Source: Planotetraspora phitsanulokensis
GTDB taxonomy: Bacteria > Actinomycetota > Actinomycetes > Streptosporangiales > Streptosporangiaceae
Length of the DNA stretch: 64,000 bases
Direction: 5' to 3'
Assembly (NCBI RefSeq): GCF_016863295.1
Contig: NZ_BOOP01000001.1
Location: forward strand, 62,001 to 126,000
Notes under the pieces: generated by a model
What the model was told of the DNA's origin: nothing
The model's input: only the letters and a program-made list of their open reading frames with translations
Databases searched by the model: none
Program-made: the position numbers and the translations under genes
Part shown: piece after piece, positions 25,953 through 40,297 of the stretch
Layout: every line of letters starts with the position of its first letter
Position numbering within the stretch: position 1 is the first letter of the stretch

Positions 25953-27023
25953 ATGACGGTGGGAATCGAGCAGGCGTCGAGCGAGCGGACCGCCGAGCGG
26001 GTGCGGGCGCTGGTCGACCACCATCTGGAGAGGTTCCTCGACGATCACGCCGCGCCGGTCGCCGACCCGGAGGTGACCGGGGCCTACCGTCTGCTGCGCC
26101 GGTTCATCCTGGGCGGCGGCAAGCGGATCCGCCCCCTGCTGTGCTACTGGGGATGGCGGGGCGCCGGCGGCGAGGAGTGCGACCAGATCATCTCGGCGGC
26201 CTCCGCCCTCGAGCTGTGCCACGCGGGACTGCTCATCCACGACGACATCATGGACGGCAGCGAACTGCGCCGCGGCAGCCCCACCATGCACCGCAGCCTG
26301 GCGGGCATGCACGAAGGGCCGGGGGCGAGGTCGTTCGGACGGGCGGCGGCGATCCTGATGGGCGTGCTCACGCTGGCCTGGTCCGACGAGCTGCTGTCGG
26401 CCGGAGACGTCGAACAGGCTCGCCTGCGCACCGCGCGCGGGCTGTTCGACCGGCTGCGCACCGAGGTGATCACGGGGCAGTACCTCGACATCCTCGCCCA
26501 GGTCCGTGACCTGTCCACGGTCGAGCAGGTCCTGACGGTGATCCGCTACAAGACGGCCAAGTACACCGTCGAGCGCCCGCTGCAGATCGGCGGCGCGCTG
26601 GCCGGAGCCGACCCCGTCCTTCTCGAGACCTACTCCCAGATCGGCCTTCCGCTGGGCGAGGCCTTCCAGCTCCGCGACGACGTCCTCGGCATGTTCGGCG
26701 ACCCGGCCGTGACCGGCAAGTCGGTGCTCGACGACCTGAGAGAGGGCAAGCACACGATCCTCATCGCCCACGCCTTCCAGTACGCGTCGCCCGGCGAGGC
26801 GGACCATCTCCGCGCCTGGCACGGCAACGCCGAGCTGACCGAGCAGCGGGCGGCGGAGTTGCGGGAGATCGTGGTGACCACTGGAGCCCTGGCGCGGGTC
26901 GAGGCGATGATCGACGAACGCGCCCGCGACGCCCTCGGCGTCCTGTACGCCGCGCCGATCGGCCCCGAGTCCATGAGCGGCCTGGCGGTCCTGGCGGACG
27001 GACTCATCAACCGCACCCGGTGA
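25953..27023 (+). CDS. Polyprenyl (farnesyl/geranylgeranyl) diphosphate synthase
   Basis: This 356-residue trans-isoprenyl diphosphate synthase condenses IPP with allylic diphosphates. The first aspartate-rich motif is Asp97-Asp98-Ile-Met-Asp101, and the second is Asp242-Asp243 in LRDDVLGMFGD. The GGGKRIRP substrate-binding segment is at about residue 52. There is no two-residue insertion in the first motif and no aromatic residue four or five positions before it, so product length (C15 or C20) is uncertain. GGAGGGCGAG precedes the ATG at 25953. It heads the operon with ispH, two encapsulin shells and geosmin synthase, which needs farnesyl diphosphate. Similar prenyl synthases are listed as cargo-type neighbours of family 2B encapsulins. 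Confidence 0.9.
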   Translation: MTVGIEQASSERTAERVRALVDHHLERFLDDHAAPVADPEVTGAYRLLRRFILGGGKRIRPLLCYWGWRGAGGEECDQIISAASALELCHAGLLIHDDIMDGSELRRGSPTMHRSLAGMHEGPGARSFGRAAAILMGVLTLAWSDELLSAGDVEQARLRTARGLFDRLRTEVITGQYLDILAQVRDLSTVEQVLTVIRYKTAKYTVERPLQIGGALAGADPVLLETYSQIGLPLGEAFQLRDDVLGMFGDPAVTGKSVLDDLREGKHTILIAHAFQYASPGEADHLRAWHGNAELTEQRAAELREIVVTTGALARVEAMIDERARDALGVLYAAPIGPESMSGLAVLADGLINRTR

Positions 27024-27110
27024 CCGCTCGCAGAGCCGGAGATCCGTGACACCGGTCAACTCAGGTAAGCCCAGGTAAGCCCGATAAACCGGACAAAGGG
27101 GAACCAGTTC

Positions 27111-28046
27111 ATGGGGCGTGTACTGCTGGCTGCCCCGCGTGGCTACTGCGCGGGCGTCGAACGGGCCATCCTCACCGTGGAGGAGGCCTTACGGCGGCAC
27201 GGTCCGCCGATCTACGTCCGAAGGCAGATCGTGCACAACACCTTCGTCGTGGACGACCTGTCCCGGCGGGGCGCCGTGTTCGTCGAAGAGCTCGACGAGG
27301 TGCCCGACGGCGCGATGGTCATCTTCTCCGCGCACGGCGTCTCCCCGGTGGTCAGGCGGGAGGCCGAGCAGCGAGGGCTCCGAGCGGTCGACGCCACCTG
27401 TCCGCTCGTCACCAAGGTTCACAAGGAGGCCGTCAGGTTCGCGGAGGCGGGCCACCGAATTCTCCTCATCGGCCACGCCGAGCACGAAGAGGTGGAGGGG
27501 ACGCTCGGCGAGGCCGCCGACCGGATCCACGTCGTCGATCCCGCACGGCCGGACGACGTCCACCTGCCCGAGGGTGCGCCGGTGAGCTGGTTGTCCCAGA
27601 CCACGCTGTCGGTCGACGAGACGATGGGCGCCGTCGCCCGCCTGCGCGAGCGGTTCCCCGGCCTGATCGACCCGCCCAGCGACGACATCTGCTACGCGAG
27701 CCAGAACCGGCAGGAGGCCGTGACCGCCATCGCGCCCCGGTGCCAGCTCGTCATCGTGGTCGGCTCGGCGAACTCCTCCAACTCCCAGCGGCTGGTCGAC
27801 GTCGCCCTCGGCGCGGGCGCCGGCGCGGCTCATCTCGTCGACCGCGCCCACGACGCCGACGAGCGCTGGCTCGAGGGGGTGGACACCGTCGGCGTCAGCT
27901 CCGGCGCCTCGGTCCCCGAGCGTCTCGTCGTGGAACTGCTCGACTGGCTCGCCGCACGCGGATTCGCCGACACGACCCCGGTCACCCTCGCCGAGGAGAC
28001 CCTGACGTTCTCCCTTCCCCCTGGGCTCCGCGACCGGAGCCGGTAG
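27111..28046 (+). CDS. ispH: 4-hydroxy-3-methylbut-2-enyl diphosphate reductase
   Basis: This 311-residue [4Fe-4S] enzyme catalyses the last step of the MEP pathway, giving IPP and DMAPP. The three cluster ligands are Cys13 (PRGYCAGV), Cys97 (ATCPLV) and Cys194 (DICYAS). Other landmarks are [18 protein letters not shown] and the [10 protein letters not shown] phosphate-binding motif. ispH is normally a housekeeping gene elsewhere on the chromosome, so this may be a second, pathway-dedicated copy that feeds C5 units to the terpene genes around it. That is inference, since the rest of the genome is not visible. Confidence 0.95.
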   Translation: MGRVLLAAPRGYCAGVERAILTVEEALRRHGPPIYVRRQIVHNTFVVDDLSRRGAVFVEELDEVPDGAMVIFSAHGVSPVVRREAEQRGLRAVDATCPLVTKVHKEAVRFAEAGHRILLIGHAEHEEVEGTLGEAADRIHVVDPARPDDVHLPEGAPVSWLSQTTLSVDETMGAVARLRERFPGLIDPPSDDICYASQNRQEAVTAIAPRCQLVIVVGSANSSNSQRLVDVALGAGAGAAHLVDRAHDADERWLEGVDTVGVSSGASVPERLVVELLDWLAARGFADTTPVTLAEETLTFSLPPGLRDRSR

Positions 28047-28108
28047 TCCACGCCGGGGCCACGCCTGGGCCCCGGCGGTCCCACCACGAGAGAAAAGGTG
28101 ATTTCGTC

Positions 28109-33158
<5,050 letters not shown>

Positions 33159-33170
33159 CCTCCGTGCCGA

Positions 33171-33207
33171 GCAGGCGGACCGGTGGTCATCCCGCCGGTC
33201 CGCCTGC
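33171..33207 (+). terminator. Hairpin ending the geosmin/encapsulin operon
   Basis: GCAGGCGGACCGG pairs perfectly with CCGGTCCGCCTGC across an 11-base loop, 12 bp after the shell B stop. No U run follows. It separates this operon from the convergent methyltransferase gene. Confidence 0.65.
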
Positions 33208-33210
33208 CGT

Positions 33211-33258
33211 TCTCAGGCGAACCCGTTCTCAGGCGAACCCGGTCTCAGGCGAACCCTG
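33211..33258. repeat. Three tandem 16-bp units at the 3' end of the SpoU gene
   Basis: TCTCAGGCGAACCCGT and two close variants follow head to tail. The third unit contains the stop codon and last codons of the methyltransferase, so the gene end has been duplicated twice downstream. Confidence 0.8.
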
Positions 33259-33766
33259 CGAGCTTGTAGAGGACGAGTGAGCCCGCGACCGCGACGTTGA
33301 GGCTCGCACCCGTGCCGATCATCGGGATCTCCACGACGGCGTCGAGGAGGTCGAGCGCCTCCGGCGGGATGCCCTCACGCTCGTGGCCGAGGACCGCGAT
33401 CGTCGGCCTGCGGGCCATCGGCAGGTCGGCCAGCCGTACGGCCTCCTCGGCCAGTTCGACGCCCACCACGTGATGCCCCGCCTCACGCCGGCGTTCCAGC
33501 CAGCGCAGGGCGTTGCCCACCCAGTGCACGCAGGCGGGCCGGCGCAGCGTGTTCCCGCGTTCGAGCGCCTCGGGCACCCAGGGCAGGCGGGGTACGGCGA
33601 GGCAGGCCCCCACGGCGTCGCAGGTGCGCAGGAGGGTTCCCAGGTTGACGCCGTGCAGCGGCCACAAGGGAGCGACGGTCAGGTGGTCGAGGCAGCGGGG
33701 CGGACGGCGCCGACGCTCACCTCGGAGGTCCTTGCGGGTCCGGACCCGTACGGCGGGCCCGCTCAT
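33245..33766 (-). CDS. SpoU-family RNA 2'-O-methyltransferase
   Basis: This 173-residue SPOUT enzyme methylates a ribose in tRNA or rRNA using S-adenosylmethionine. Motif 1 is NLGTLLRTCDAVG near residue 42, motif 2 is AVLGHEREGIPPEAL near residue 124, and motif 3 is IPMIGTGASLNVAVAGSLVL near residue 148. The start at 33766 gives a protein of normal single-domain length. The much longer open frame upstream is antisense to the HSP90-type gene and is not used. The target RNA is not known. Confidence 0.88.
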   Translation of the reverse strand: MSGPAVRVRTRKDLRGERRRRPPRCLDHLTVAPLWPLHGVNLGTLLRTCDAVGACLAVPRLPWVPEALERGNTLRRPACVHWVGNALRWLERRREAGHHVVGVELAEEAVRLADLPMARRPTIAVLGHEREGIPPEALDLLDAVVEIPMIGTGASLNVAVAGSLVLYKLAGFA

Positions 33767-33976
33767 CGGGAATCGCGGAGGTCTCCCGCGAAGAGGTGAA
33801 GACACATGAACAAGGGCGCTTTCAGCGGCACGCCCGGGCCATCGGCGAATCGACGTTCGTGCCCAGGATAGAGGCACAGAGGAGGCACAGAGTAGAGGCG
33901 TGCGGCGCGCGAGGGGAACGCGCGGGAACGCGATATCGATCGAACCGCTTCGCCGGCCGCCGCTACGATCGTCGCC

Positions 33977-35815
33977 ATGTTGGACGATAAGTCGGCCAAG
34001 TCGCATTCGTTCCAGGTTGATCTGCGCGGTCTCGTCGATCTCCTGTCGCACCACCTGTACTCGAGCCCCCGCGTCTACGTGCGGGAACTGCTGCAGAACG
34101 CGGTCGACGCGGTGACCGCGCGCCGGCGGATCGAGCCCGCCGCGCCCACGGCCATCCGGATCGCCGTGGACCGGTCGGGTCTGCGCATCGACGACCCGGG
34201 GATCGGCCTGACCGAGGCCGACGTCCACCGGTTCCTCGCGACGATCGGCCGCTCGTCCAAGCGCGACGATCTCGAGGGGGCCCGCAGGGAGTTCCTCGGG
34301 CAGTTCGGCATCGGCCTGCTCGCCTGCTTCACCGTCGCCGAGCGGATCCAGGTGCTCACGCGCCCCGCCACGAACCCTGAGGACCCGGGGGTCGAATGGC
34401 TGGCCGCGTCCGACGGGACGTACTCCGTACGGCGCCTCGAACCCGGCGAGCGCGCGGAACCGGGGACGACGGTGCGCCTGACGCCGAGGCCCGGGGCGGA
34501 GCGCTGGTTCGCGCCCGAGCTCGTGGCCGGGCTCGCCCGCGACTTCGGCGCGTTGCTGCCGTACGAGGTGACGGTCGAGGCGGACGGGCGGACCACCACG
34601 ACGACCGACGGCGTTCCGGTGTGGGGTCGCACCCATTCCTCGCCCGCCGCCCGCAGGTCGGCGCTGATCGAGTACGGAGAGCAGGTGCTCGGCTTCACCG
34701 CGCTCGACGTCATCGAGCTCGACGTCGAGCTGGCGGGAGTACGGGGCGCCGCGTACGTGCTTCCGCGGGCCGCCAATCCGGCCGACAGCGGCCGGCACCG
34801 CGTGTACCTCAAGGGCATGCTGCTCAGCGACGTGACGACCGGCCTGCTGCCGGACTGGGCGTTCTTCGTCCGCTGCGTGATCGACACGGACACGCTCCGC
34901 CCGACCGCCTCCCGTGAGGGGCTGTACGAGGACGAGACGCTGGCGGCGGTCCGCGAGGCCCTCGGCGTCCGGGTGCGCGACTGGCTCACCGGGCTGGCCG
35001 CCCAGGACCCGGGCCGCCTTGCGGCGTTCCTGTCCGTCCACAGCCTCGGGGTCAAGGCGCTGGCCCGGCACGACAGGGACCTGTTCCGGATCATGTTGCC
35101 GTACCTCGCCTTCGAGACGACCGACGGGCGGGTCACCCTGGAGGAGTTCGCCAGGAAGCACCCCGTCGTCCGGGTGACGTCCACCGTCGAGGAGTTCCGC
35201 CAGATCGCGACGATCGCGTCCGCCCAGGGCGTCGGGGTCGTCAACGGCGGCTACACCTACGAGACCGAGCTGGTCGCCCTGCTCCCGGAGGTCATGCCCG
35301 GCGTGGCCGTCGAGGAGCTGGGCGCCGACGTGGTCACCGCGGCGCTCGATCCGGTGGACGGCGCCGACGAGCTCGCGATGGCCGGGTTCCTCGCGACGGC
35401 CCGCGCCACGCTCGATCCGCTGGGGTGCGACGTGATCCTCCGCGCGTTCTTCCCCGCGTCGGTGTCGGCCCTGCACCTGGACACCCGCGAGGCGCGCAAC
35501 GAACGCACCCGGGCGGAGACGGCGGCCGACGCGGACGACCTCTGGGCGGAGATCCTCGGCGCCCTCAAGTCAGCCGAGCCGCGCGCGCAGCTCGTCCTCA
35601 ACCACCGCAGCCCGGTCGTGCGCCGGCTCGCGGCGATCCGCGACCAGACGCTGCTCGTCTCCGCGATCGAGGCCCTGTACGGCCAGGCCCTGCTGATGAC
35701 CCACAGACCCCTGCGGCCGGTCGACACCGCGCTGCTCAACCGGGCCTTCGACGAGCTGCTCGGCTGGGCCTCCCACAACCTGACCGAACCCCCCCAAGAG
35801 GATGACCAGGCATGA
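33977..35815 (+). CDS. HSP90-family protein (HtpG-like)
   Basis: This 612-residue protein has a GHKL ATPase domain at residues about 10-200: ELLQNAVDAV holds the Glu and Asn of the N box, DDPGIGL is the first glycine motif, and GQFGIGLLACFTV the second. The middle domain is recognisable (GMLLSDVTTGLLPDWAFFVR with TASREGLYED). The C-terminal part is shorter and more diverged than in HtpG. It is coupled by ATGA overlap to a large TPR protein, a natural partner because TPR proteins are classic HSP90 co-chaperones in eukaryotes. Confidence 0.9.
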   Translation: MLDDKSAKSHSFQVDLRGLVDLLSHHLYSSPRVYVRELLQNAVDAVTARRRIEPAAPTAIRIAVDRSGLRIDDPGIGLTEADVHRFLATIGRSSKRDDLEGARREFLGQFGIGLLACFTVAERIQVLTRPATNPEDPGVEWLAASDGTYSVRRLEPGERAEPGTTVRLTPRPGAERWFAPELVAGLARDFGALLPYEVTVEADGRTTTTTDGVPVWGRTHSSPAARRSALIEYGEQVLGFTALDVIELDVELAGVRGAAYVLPRAANPADSGRHRVYLKGMLLSDVTTGLLPDWAFFVRCVIDTDTLRPTASREGLYEDETLAAVREALGVRVRDWLTGLAAQDPGRLAAFLSVHSLGVKALARHDRDLFRIMLPYLAFETTDGRVTLEEFARKHPVVRVTSTVEEFRQIATIASAQGVGVVNGGYTYETELVALLPEVMPGVAVEELGADVVTAALDPVDGADELAMAGFLATARATLDPLGCDVILRAFFPASVSALHLDTREARNERTRAETAADADDLWAEILGALKSAEPRAQLVLNHRSPVVRRLAAIRDQTLLVSAIEALYGQALLMTHRPLRPVDTALLNRAFDELLGWASHNLTEPPQEDDQA

Positions 35816-38421
35816 ACGTCGCAGAGATCCGCGCCGGGCTCGACGAGAGCCACACGCTTCCCGACGGCCGTTTGAAGGCCGAACGCCTCGAGACGCTCGC
35901 CGCGGCCGCCCGCACCGCCGAGGACCGGGGCCTTGAGGCCGAGGTGCTGCTCAACCAGATCAAGGCGTACGCCTACGGCGGCGAACGCGACCGCATGCCC
36001 GTGGCCTTCGGACGGCTCCTGCGCATCTACGACGACCACCCGGCCGAGGTGGGCGGGTGGTCGCACTCCATCCACTGGACGCTCAAGTGGATGACCGCCA
36101 ACCTGGTGAACAACCCGTCGGTGCCCCTAGCGACGGTCTACCGCTGGCTCGACGAGCTGGACGGCCGTTATCGGCAGCGCGGGTTCAGCACCCGGCCGGT
36201 GCTGGCGCTCCGCGCGCAGCTGGCCGAGCTCATCGGCGACGACGAGGGCGCCGCCACCGCGATGGAGGCGTCCATCACCGCGCCCCGCGACGAGATGGCC
36301 GACTGCGACGCCTGCGAGCGCAACACCTGGGGCTGGTGGCGGACGACCGTCGGCGACGACGACGGCGCGCTGGACTACTGGGCGCCCGTGCTCGACGGTG
36401 AACTGGCCTGTGCGGAGGAGCCGCACCATGTGCTGGCGCAGTCGCTGCTCCCCTTCCTGCGCACCGGGCGCGTCGAGGAGGCGCGCGGCGCCTTCCTCAA
36501 GGGGTACCGCCTCGTCCGTCACAACGTCAGCCTGCGCGCGTCCGTGGGCAGGCACATGGAGTTCTGCGCCCTGACCGGCAACGAGGCGCGCGGGCTCGAG
36601 ATCTTCACCGAGCACGCCGCCTGGGTCACCGACCAGCACGAGGACGCGTCCCAGCGGGCCGGGTTCCTGTCGGGGGCCGCCGTCCTGCTGCGCCGCCTGG
36701 TAGCGCTCGGCCACGGGGACGTGCCCGTCGGCGCCGGCACGGTCGAGACCATGCTCGCCACGCTGGAGCGGGAGCTCGGGGACGTGTCCGCCCGTTACGA
36801 CGCGCGTAACGGCACCACCGCCTACAGCGAGCAGCTCGCCCGGCGGCTCGCCCAGGAACCGCTGCTCGAACGGCTGCCGCTCGGCGTGCCGCTGACGTTG
36901 CCTGTCCCGCGGCCGTCCGAAGCCGTCGTGCCCGTCCCGGCGACCGGAACGACCCTGGACGAGATGGTCGCCGAGGCGCGGCGGCTGACCACCGTCCGCC
37001 ACCCGCACGCGGAGCAGGCCTGGGACCGGGTCGCGGACAGCGGCGAGGAGTTGCCGGAGGACGTGGTCGCCGAGATCGAGCGCACCAGGGCGGGGGAGCT
37101 GATGGGCTCCGACCCCGGCCGGGCCCGTGACATGCTGCTGGCGTCGGCGGAGCGGTTCGCGCGGTTCACCCGCGTGGGGGACGCGCTGGAGGCGCGGGCG
37201 GTCGCCGCCGTGACACTGCTCATGGCGGGGGACCCGGCCGCGGCGGAGGCGTCGCTCGCGGGCGTCGTCGCGGAAGCGGAGCGCGAATACGCGGCCGGGG
37301 CGCTGACGCCCGCCGAGTACGCGGCCGTGCGGAAGGGCGGGCCGTTCTCCGCGATGAACGCTCTCGCGCTGCAGGAGGACCCGCCGGCCGCCGAGGTGGC
37401 GGCGGCGCGGGCGCTGATCGAGGCCGAGCTCGCCCTGACCGAGGAGCTCGGCGTCGCCGACCGCGCGTGCCGGTATCACGACATGCTCGCCCAGCTCTGC
37501 TTCCGGCTGGAGGACGGGGACGCCGCCCGCGCGCACCTGTCGTCCGCGCTGAACGGCTACGTCGACGCCGGGCAGCCGTGGTACGCCGCGAACCCGGCGG
37601 CCATGCTGGCGCAGCTCGCTCTCGGGGACGGCGACGTCAAGGCGGCGGAGGACCTCGCCTCGCGGGCGATCGAGTACGGCGGCGGCCTCCTCGACCGCGA
37701 ACAGGCCGCGCATCTGAGCTCGCTGCTCGTCGAGGTGATCTCCCGTCAGGAGGGGCGTGAGCTCGAGCTCGTCACCGCGGCGCTCGCCGCCGCCGCACGC
37801 TGGGACGGCCTGTCCGAGCCGGACACTCTGCACAACACCTTCACGGCGGCGCGCGCCTATCACGTCCTCGAACGGCACGCGGAGGCCGCCGCGCTGTTCG
37901 AGGAGGCCATGCCGAGGGTGGAGATCCCGTACGACGCGCACGGCATCGCGAACACCCGCAGGCAGTACGGCGACTCGCTGGGCGCCGTCGGCCGTCACCA
38001 CGAGGCGGCCGAGCAGTACCTCGAGGCCGCGCGGCTGTTCCAGGACGACCCGCAGAACCAGGTCCCGCACGCCCAGCTGGCCTGGGCGGCGGCGGAGGCG
38101 CTTCGGGACGCCGGGCAGGGTGAGGAGTCCCTGGCGGCGTACCGGCGTGCCGCCCTGCTCTGGGCCGAGATCGGCGCGGTCACGCCGCGCGTGCGCTGCC
38201 TGCGGTCGGCCGCGTGGTTGCTGAACGCGATGGACGACGCGGCCGCCGAGGAGGCCGGGACGACCCCCGACGCGACGGGGCCCGGGGTCGTCGCCATGCG
38301 GGCGGTGCTGAACGAGCTGGAGTCGCTCGCGCAGAGCGATCCCTCGGAGGAGGTTCTCGACGAGCTCGCGGAAACCAGGAGGCAACTCGGCGCCATGCTC
38401 GGCGAACCCGGCGACGAATAG
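35812..38421 (+). CDS. Large TPR-repeat protein coupled to the HSP90 gene
   Basis: This 869-residue soluble protein is made almost wholly of Ala-, Glu- and Leu-rich helical pairs that read as TPR-like repeats (for example ALDYWAPVLDGELACAEEPH and HEAAEQYLEAARLFQDDP). A CDACERN element near residue 165 could bind metal. No enzymatic domain is seen. It starts inside the stop of the HSP90 gene, so the two proteins are made together and probably act together, for example as chaperone and substrate adaptor. Confidence 0.85.
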   Translation: MNVAEIRAGLDESHTLPDGRLKAERLETLAAAARTAEDRGLEAEVLLNQIKAYAYGGERDRMPVAFGRLLRIYDDHPAEVGGWSHSIHWTLKWMTANLVNNPSVPLATVYRWLDELDGRYRQRGFSTRPVLALRAQLAELIGDDEGAATAMEASITAPRDEMADCDACERNTWGWWRTTVGDDDGALDYWAPVLDGELACAEEPHHVLAQSLLPFLRTGRVEEARGAFLKGYRLVRHNVSLRASVGRHMEFCALTGNEARGLEIFTEHAAWVTDQHEDASQRAGFLSGAAVLLRRLVALGHGDVPVGAGTVETMLATLERELGDVSARYDARNGTTAYSEQLARRLAQEPLLERLPLGVPLTLPVPRPSEAVVPVPATGTTLDEMVAEARRLTTVRHPHAEQAWDRVADSGEELPEDVVAEIERTRAGELMGSDPGRARDMLLASAERFARFTRVGDALEARAVAAVTLLMAGDPAAAEASLAGVVAEAEREYAAGALTPAEYAAVRKGGPFSAMNALALQEDPPAAEVAAARALIEAELALTEELGVADRACRYHDMLAQLCFRLEDGDAARAHLSSALNGYVDAGQPWYAANPAAMLAQLALGDGDVKAAEDLASRAIEYGGGLLDREQAAHLSSLLVEVISRQEGRELELVTAALAAAARWDGLSEPDTLHNTFTAARAYHVLERHAEAAALFEEAMPRVEIPYDAHGIANTRRQYGDSLGAVGRHHEAAEQYLEAARLFQDDPQNQVPHAQLAWAAAEALRDAGQGEESLAAYRRAALLWAEIGAVTPRVRCLRSAAWLLNAMDDAAAEEAGTTPDATGPGVVAMRAVLNELESLAQSDPSEEVLDELAETRRQLGAMLGEPGDE

Positions 38422-38481
38422 TCCGGACAGCGGGGACAGTGAACCTGGTGGTTTCGGGCGACTTCGGGAGTATGTGATCTC

Positions 38482-38865
38482 ATGGCACGGATTCACGACG
38501 TCGTGGTCGACTGCCGGCATCCGGCCTCTCTGGCCCGGTTCTGGGCGGCAGCACTCGACGGCTATGAGGTCGCCCCGTACGACCAGGCCGAGCTGGACCG
38601 CCTGCGCGGCGACGGCATCGACGATCCGGAAGACGATCCGAGCGTGCTGGTGGAGGCCGGACCGGGGGTCAGGCCGCGTTTCTTCTTCACGCTCGTACCC
38701 GAGTCGAAGGTCGTGAAGAACCGGATGCATCTGGACCTGACGGCCGACGACACGGACGCGGAGGTCCGGAGGCTGGTCGGGCTGGGCGCGCGTGTGCTGG
38801 CCGAGCACAAGGACTGGGTGACGATGGCTGATCCCGAGGGCAACGAGTTCTGCGTCATGCGCTGA
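38482..38865 (+). CDS. VOC-superfamily (glyoxalase-like) protein
   Basis: This 127-residue protein has the paired beta-alpha-beta-beta-beta module of glyoxalase/bleomycin-resistance proteins: MARIHDVVVDCRHPASLARF at the start and NRMHLDLTADDTDAEVRRLV in the second half, ending DPEGNEFCVMR. Family members bind a metal through residues such as the His and Glu seen here. The substrate is unknown. A decayed hydrolase gene begins 22 bp after it. Confidence 0.82.
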   Translation: MARIHDVVVDCRHPASLARFWAAALDGYEVAPYDQAELDRLRGDGIDDPEDDPSVLVEAGPGVRPRFFFTLVPESKVVKNRMHLDLTADDTDAEVRRLVGLGARVLAEHKDWVTMADPEGNEFCVMR

Positions 38866-38887
38866 CCTCCAGGAAGCAGGACTGTTG

Positions 38888-39064
38888 ATGAGAAAACTCA
38901 CGGCCGGCGACGTGCCGATCGCGGCAGAAGACCTTGGCGGGCATGGCAGGGATGTCCTCCTGCTGCACGGCGGCGGGCGCACGCGCAGGGACTGGGACGT
39001 CTTCGCGGGGCTTCTCATCGACAACGGATTCCGCTCGACCAGGGGGAGTGGAGCCGGTAGCGCG
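38888..39064 (+). pseudogene. Truncated alpha/beta hydrolase fragment
   Basis: Only the first 50 or so residues of an alpha/beta hydrolase remain: MRKLTAGDVPIAAEDLGGHG followed by DVLLLHGGGRTRRDWDVF, which is the oxyanion-hole HG motif region. After LLIDNGFRSTR the similarity ends and the frame runs into the antisense of the next gene. The nucleophile elbow and catalytic His are gone, so this is a remnant. Confidence 0.6.
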
Positions 39065-39065
39065 G

Positions 39066-39617
39066 TCAGCCGACCGCGCCGCCCTGCAGGTCCTTCCGGC
39101 ATGCGGTGAGGAACGCGTCGCCCGCGACACCGAGTCGGGCCACGCCCTCCCTGATCGTCCGAACCGGCTCCTCGGGAGCGGGATGGTCGATCGAGGGAAA
39201 GAGGTAGTCGTTCCCTGTGTCGCGCGCTGCCCGCCACAGGGTGAGCGCCTCCGCCCGGGCCTCGTCCGCCCCGAAGATGGCGACCTGGTTGTACGCCTTG
39301 CGCAGCTCGGTCCGAAGGAGCCGCCACTGGGCCGCGGCCTGTTCGCGCGCCTTCTCGTCGCCTGACGCCGCGATCTCGAGCAGGTCGTTCCGCATCCACT
39401 GCTGGACCTCTTCGCCGGCGATCGACATGCCGCTGTACGCCCTGTGACGCTCTTCGCGTAACCACTTGGCGTGCTCTGAGGTGACGCGATGGGTTTCGAG
39501 CTCGTGGCCGTCGTGCGCCCGCCGGCGCTCCAGGAACGCGTTCGCGAGCAGGGTCAGGACCACACCGCCCAACGTGGCGGACGCTGTGATCAGCTGAGTC
39601 GCGATGTCCGCTTGCAT
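39066..39617 (-). CDS. Hypothetical protein with N-terminal membrane segment
   Basis: This 183-residue protein has one N-terminal hydrophobic segment (TASATLGGVVLTLLANAFL) followed by a basic, then helical cytoplasmic domain (SEHAKWLREERHRAYSGM). The plan matches that of 22052-22510, so these are two members of one actinobacterial group of anchored helical proteins. Function is unknown. Confidence 0.7.
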   Translation of the reverse strand: MQADIATQLITASATLGGVVLTLLANAFLERRRAHDGHELETHRVTSEHAKWLREERHRAYSGMSIAGEEVQQWMRNDLLEIAASGDEKAREQAAAQWRLLRTELRKAYNQVAIFGADEARAEALTLWRAARDTGNDYLFPSIDHPAPEEPVRTIREGVARLGVAGDAFLTACRKDLQGGAVG

Positions 39618-39690
39618 GGTTCCCCTCGTGATCGGCGGTAGCCGAAGAGCGGGACCGGGCCGGTGAATGCGGAAGCGGCCCTACGGTCCC

Positions 39691-40239
39691 TCAGGCGGGC
39701 CGATGACTCGGCGTCCACATCGGTTCGTAGACGCTTTCGCCCTCGTCGTGGTGGGCGATGGGCAGGAAGTCGGGAACGGTGCGGGACGCCGACGCGCGTA
39801 GGAGCGTGACCGCTTCCTCCGCGGCGGGCGGAGTGACGCCGAGAAGCTCTATGAGCCTGGCATGGGCGGGTGCGTAGTCAGGGTCGTCGTCACGGATCTC
39901 CTCCTCCAGCTCCTCGGCTGAGTGTCCGTGCAACATGTCCTGCCAGTAGGGGAACGCCGCGACCACAGTGAGCGCCTCCACCAGGTCGGCGGCCACCAAG
40001 GTGGCCTGGCCCTCGGAATCGGCGTACAGGACCGGGCGCGTGGTGCCGGGCGTTCCGCACAGGAAGTAGGTGCCCCCGCTGGCGTCTCCGGCTATCGGCG
40101 TCAGCGACAGTCCGGACGGCAGCCTCAACTGCTCGACGGGGTCACGCCGCTCGATGTCGAAGTCACCCGGCCACGACAGCAGATCGGCCAGCTCCGGGGT
40201 CGTCTCGACCCGCCGGAGAAGATCATCGGCTCCGCTCAT
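39691..40239 (-). CDS. Hypothetical protein, 182 residues
   Basis: This soluble acidic protein begins MSGADDLLRRVETTPELADL and carries a beta-rich middle (GGTYFLCGTPGTTRPVLYAD) that recalls bacterial immunity-type or SUKH-like folds, but I cannot assign it. The start at 40239 is chosen over longer frames because the upstream part has no coding character and would overlap the GNAT gene. It lies divergent from that GNAT gene. Confidence 0.65.
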   Translation of the reverse strand: MSGADDLLRRVETTPELADLLSWPGDFDIERRDPVEQLRLPSGLSLTPIAGDASGGTYFLCGTPGTTRPVLYADSEGQATLVAADLVEALTVVAAFPYWQDMLHGHSAEELEEEIRDDDPDYAPAHARLIELLGVTPPAAEEAVTLLRASASRTVPDFLPIAHHDEGESVYEPMWTPSHRPA

Positions 40240-40297
40240 GGGCGGACCATAGCGCACAAGAGCGGGTGGTCGCCGACCGTATGAGCACAAAAAGGGC

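Noticed and set aside
33211-33258. Tandem 16-bp repeats considered as a CRISPR array
   Set aside because: There are no unique spacers, only head-to-tail units, and no cas genes nearby.
33767-35476. N-terminal extension of the SpoU protein
   Set aside because: It is antisense to the HSP90 gene, whose ATPase motifs are clear.
38888-39109. Full small gene of 74 residues after the VOC gene
   Set aside because: It is only the front of an alpha/beta hydrolase, with loss of the catalytic core, so it is listed as a pseudogene.
36127-39465. 1112-residue antisense open frame over the TPR gene
   Set aside because: No domain, and composition is typical of a shadow frame. The TPR gene on the other strand explains the openness.
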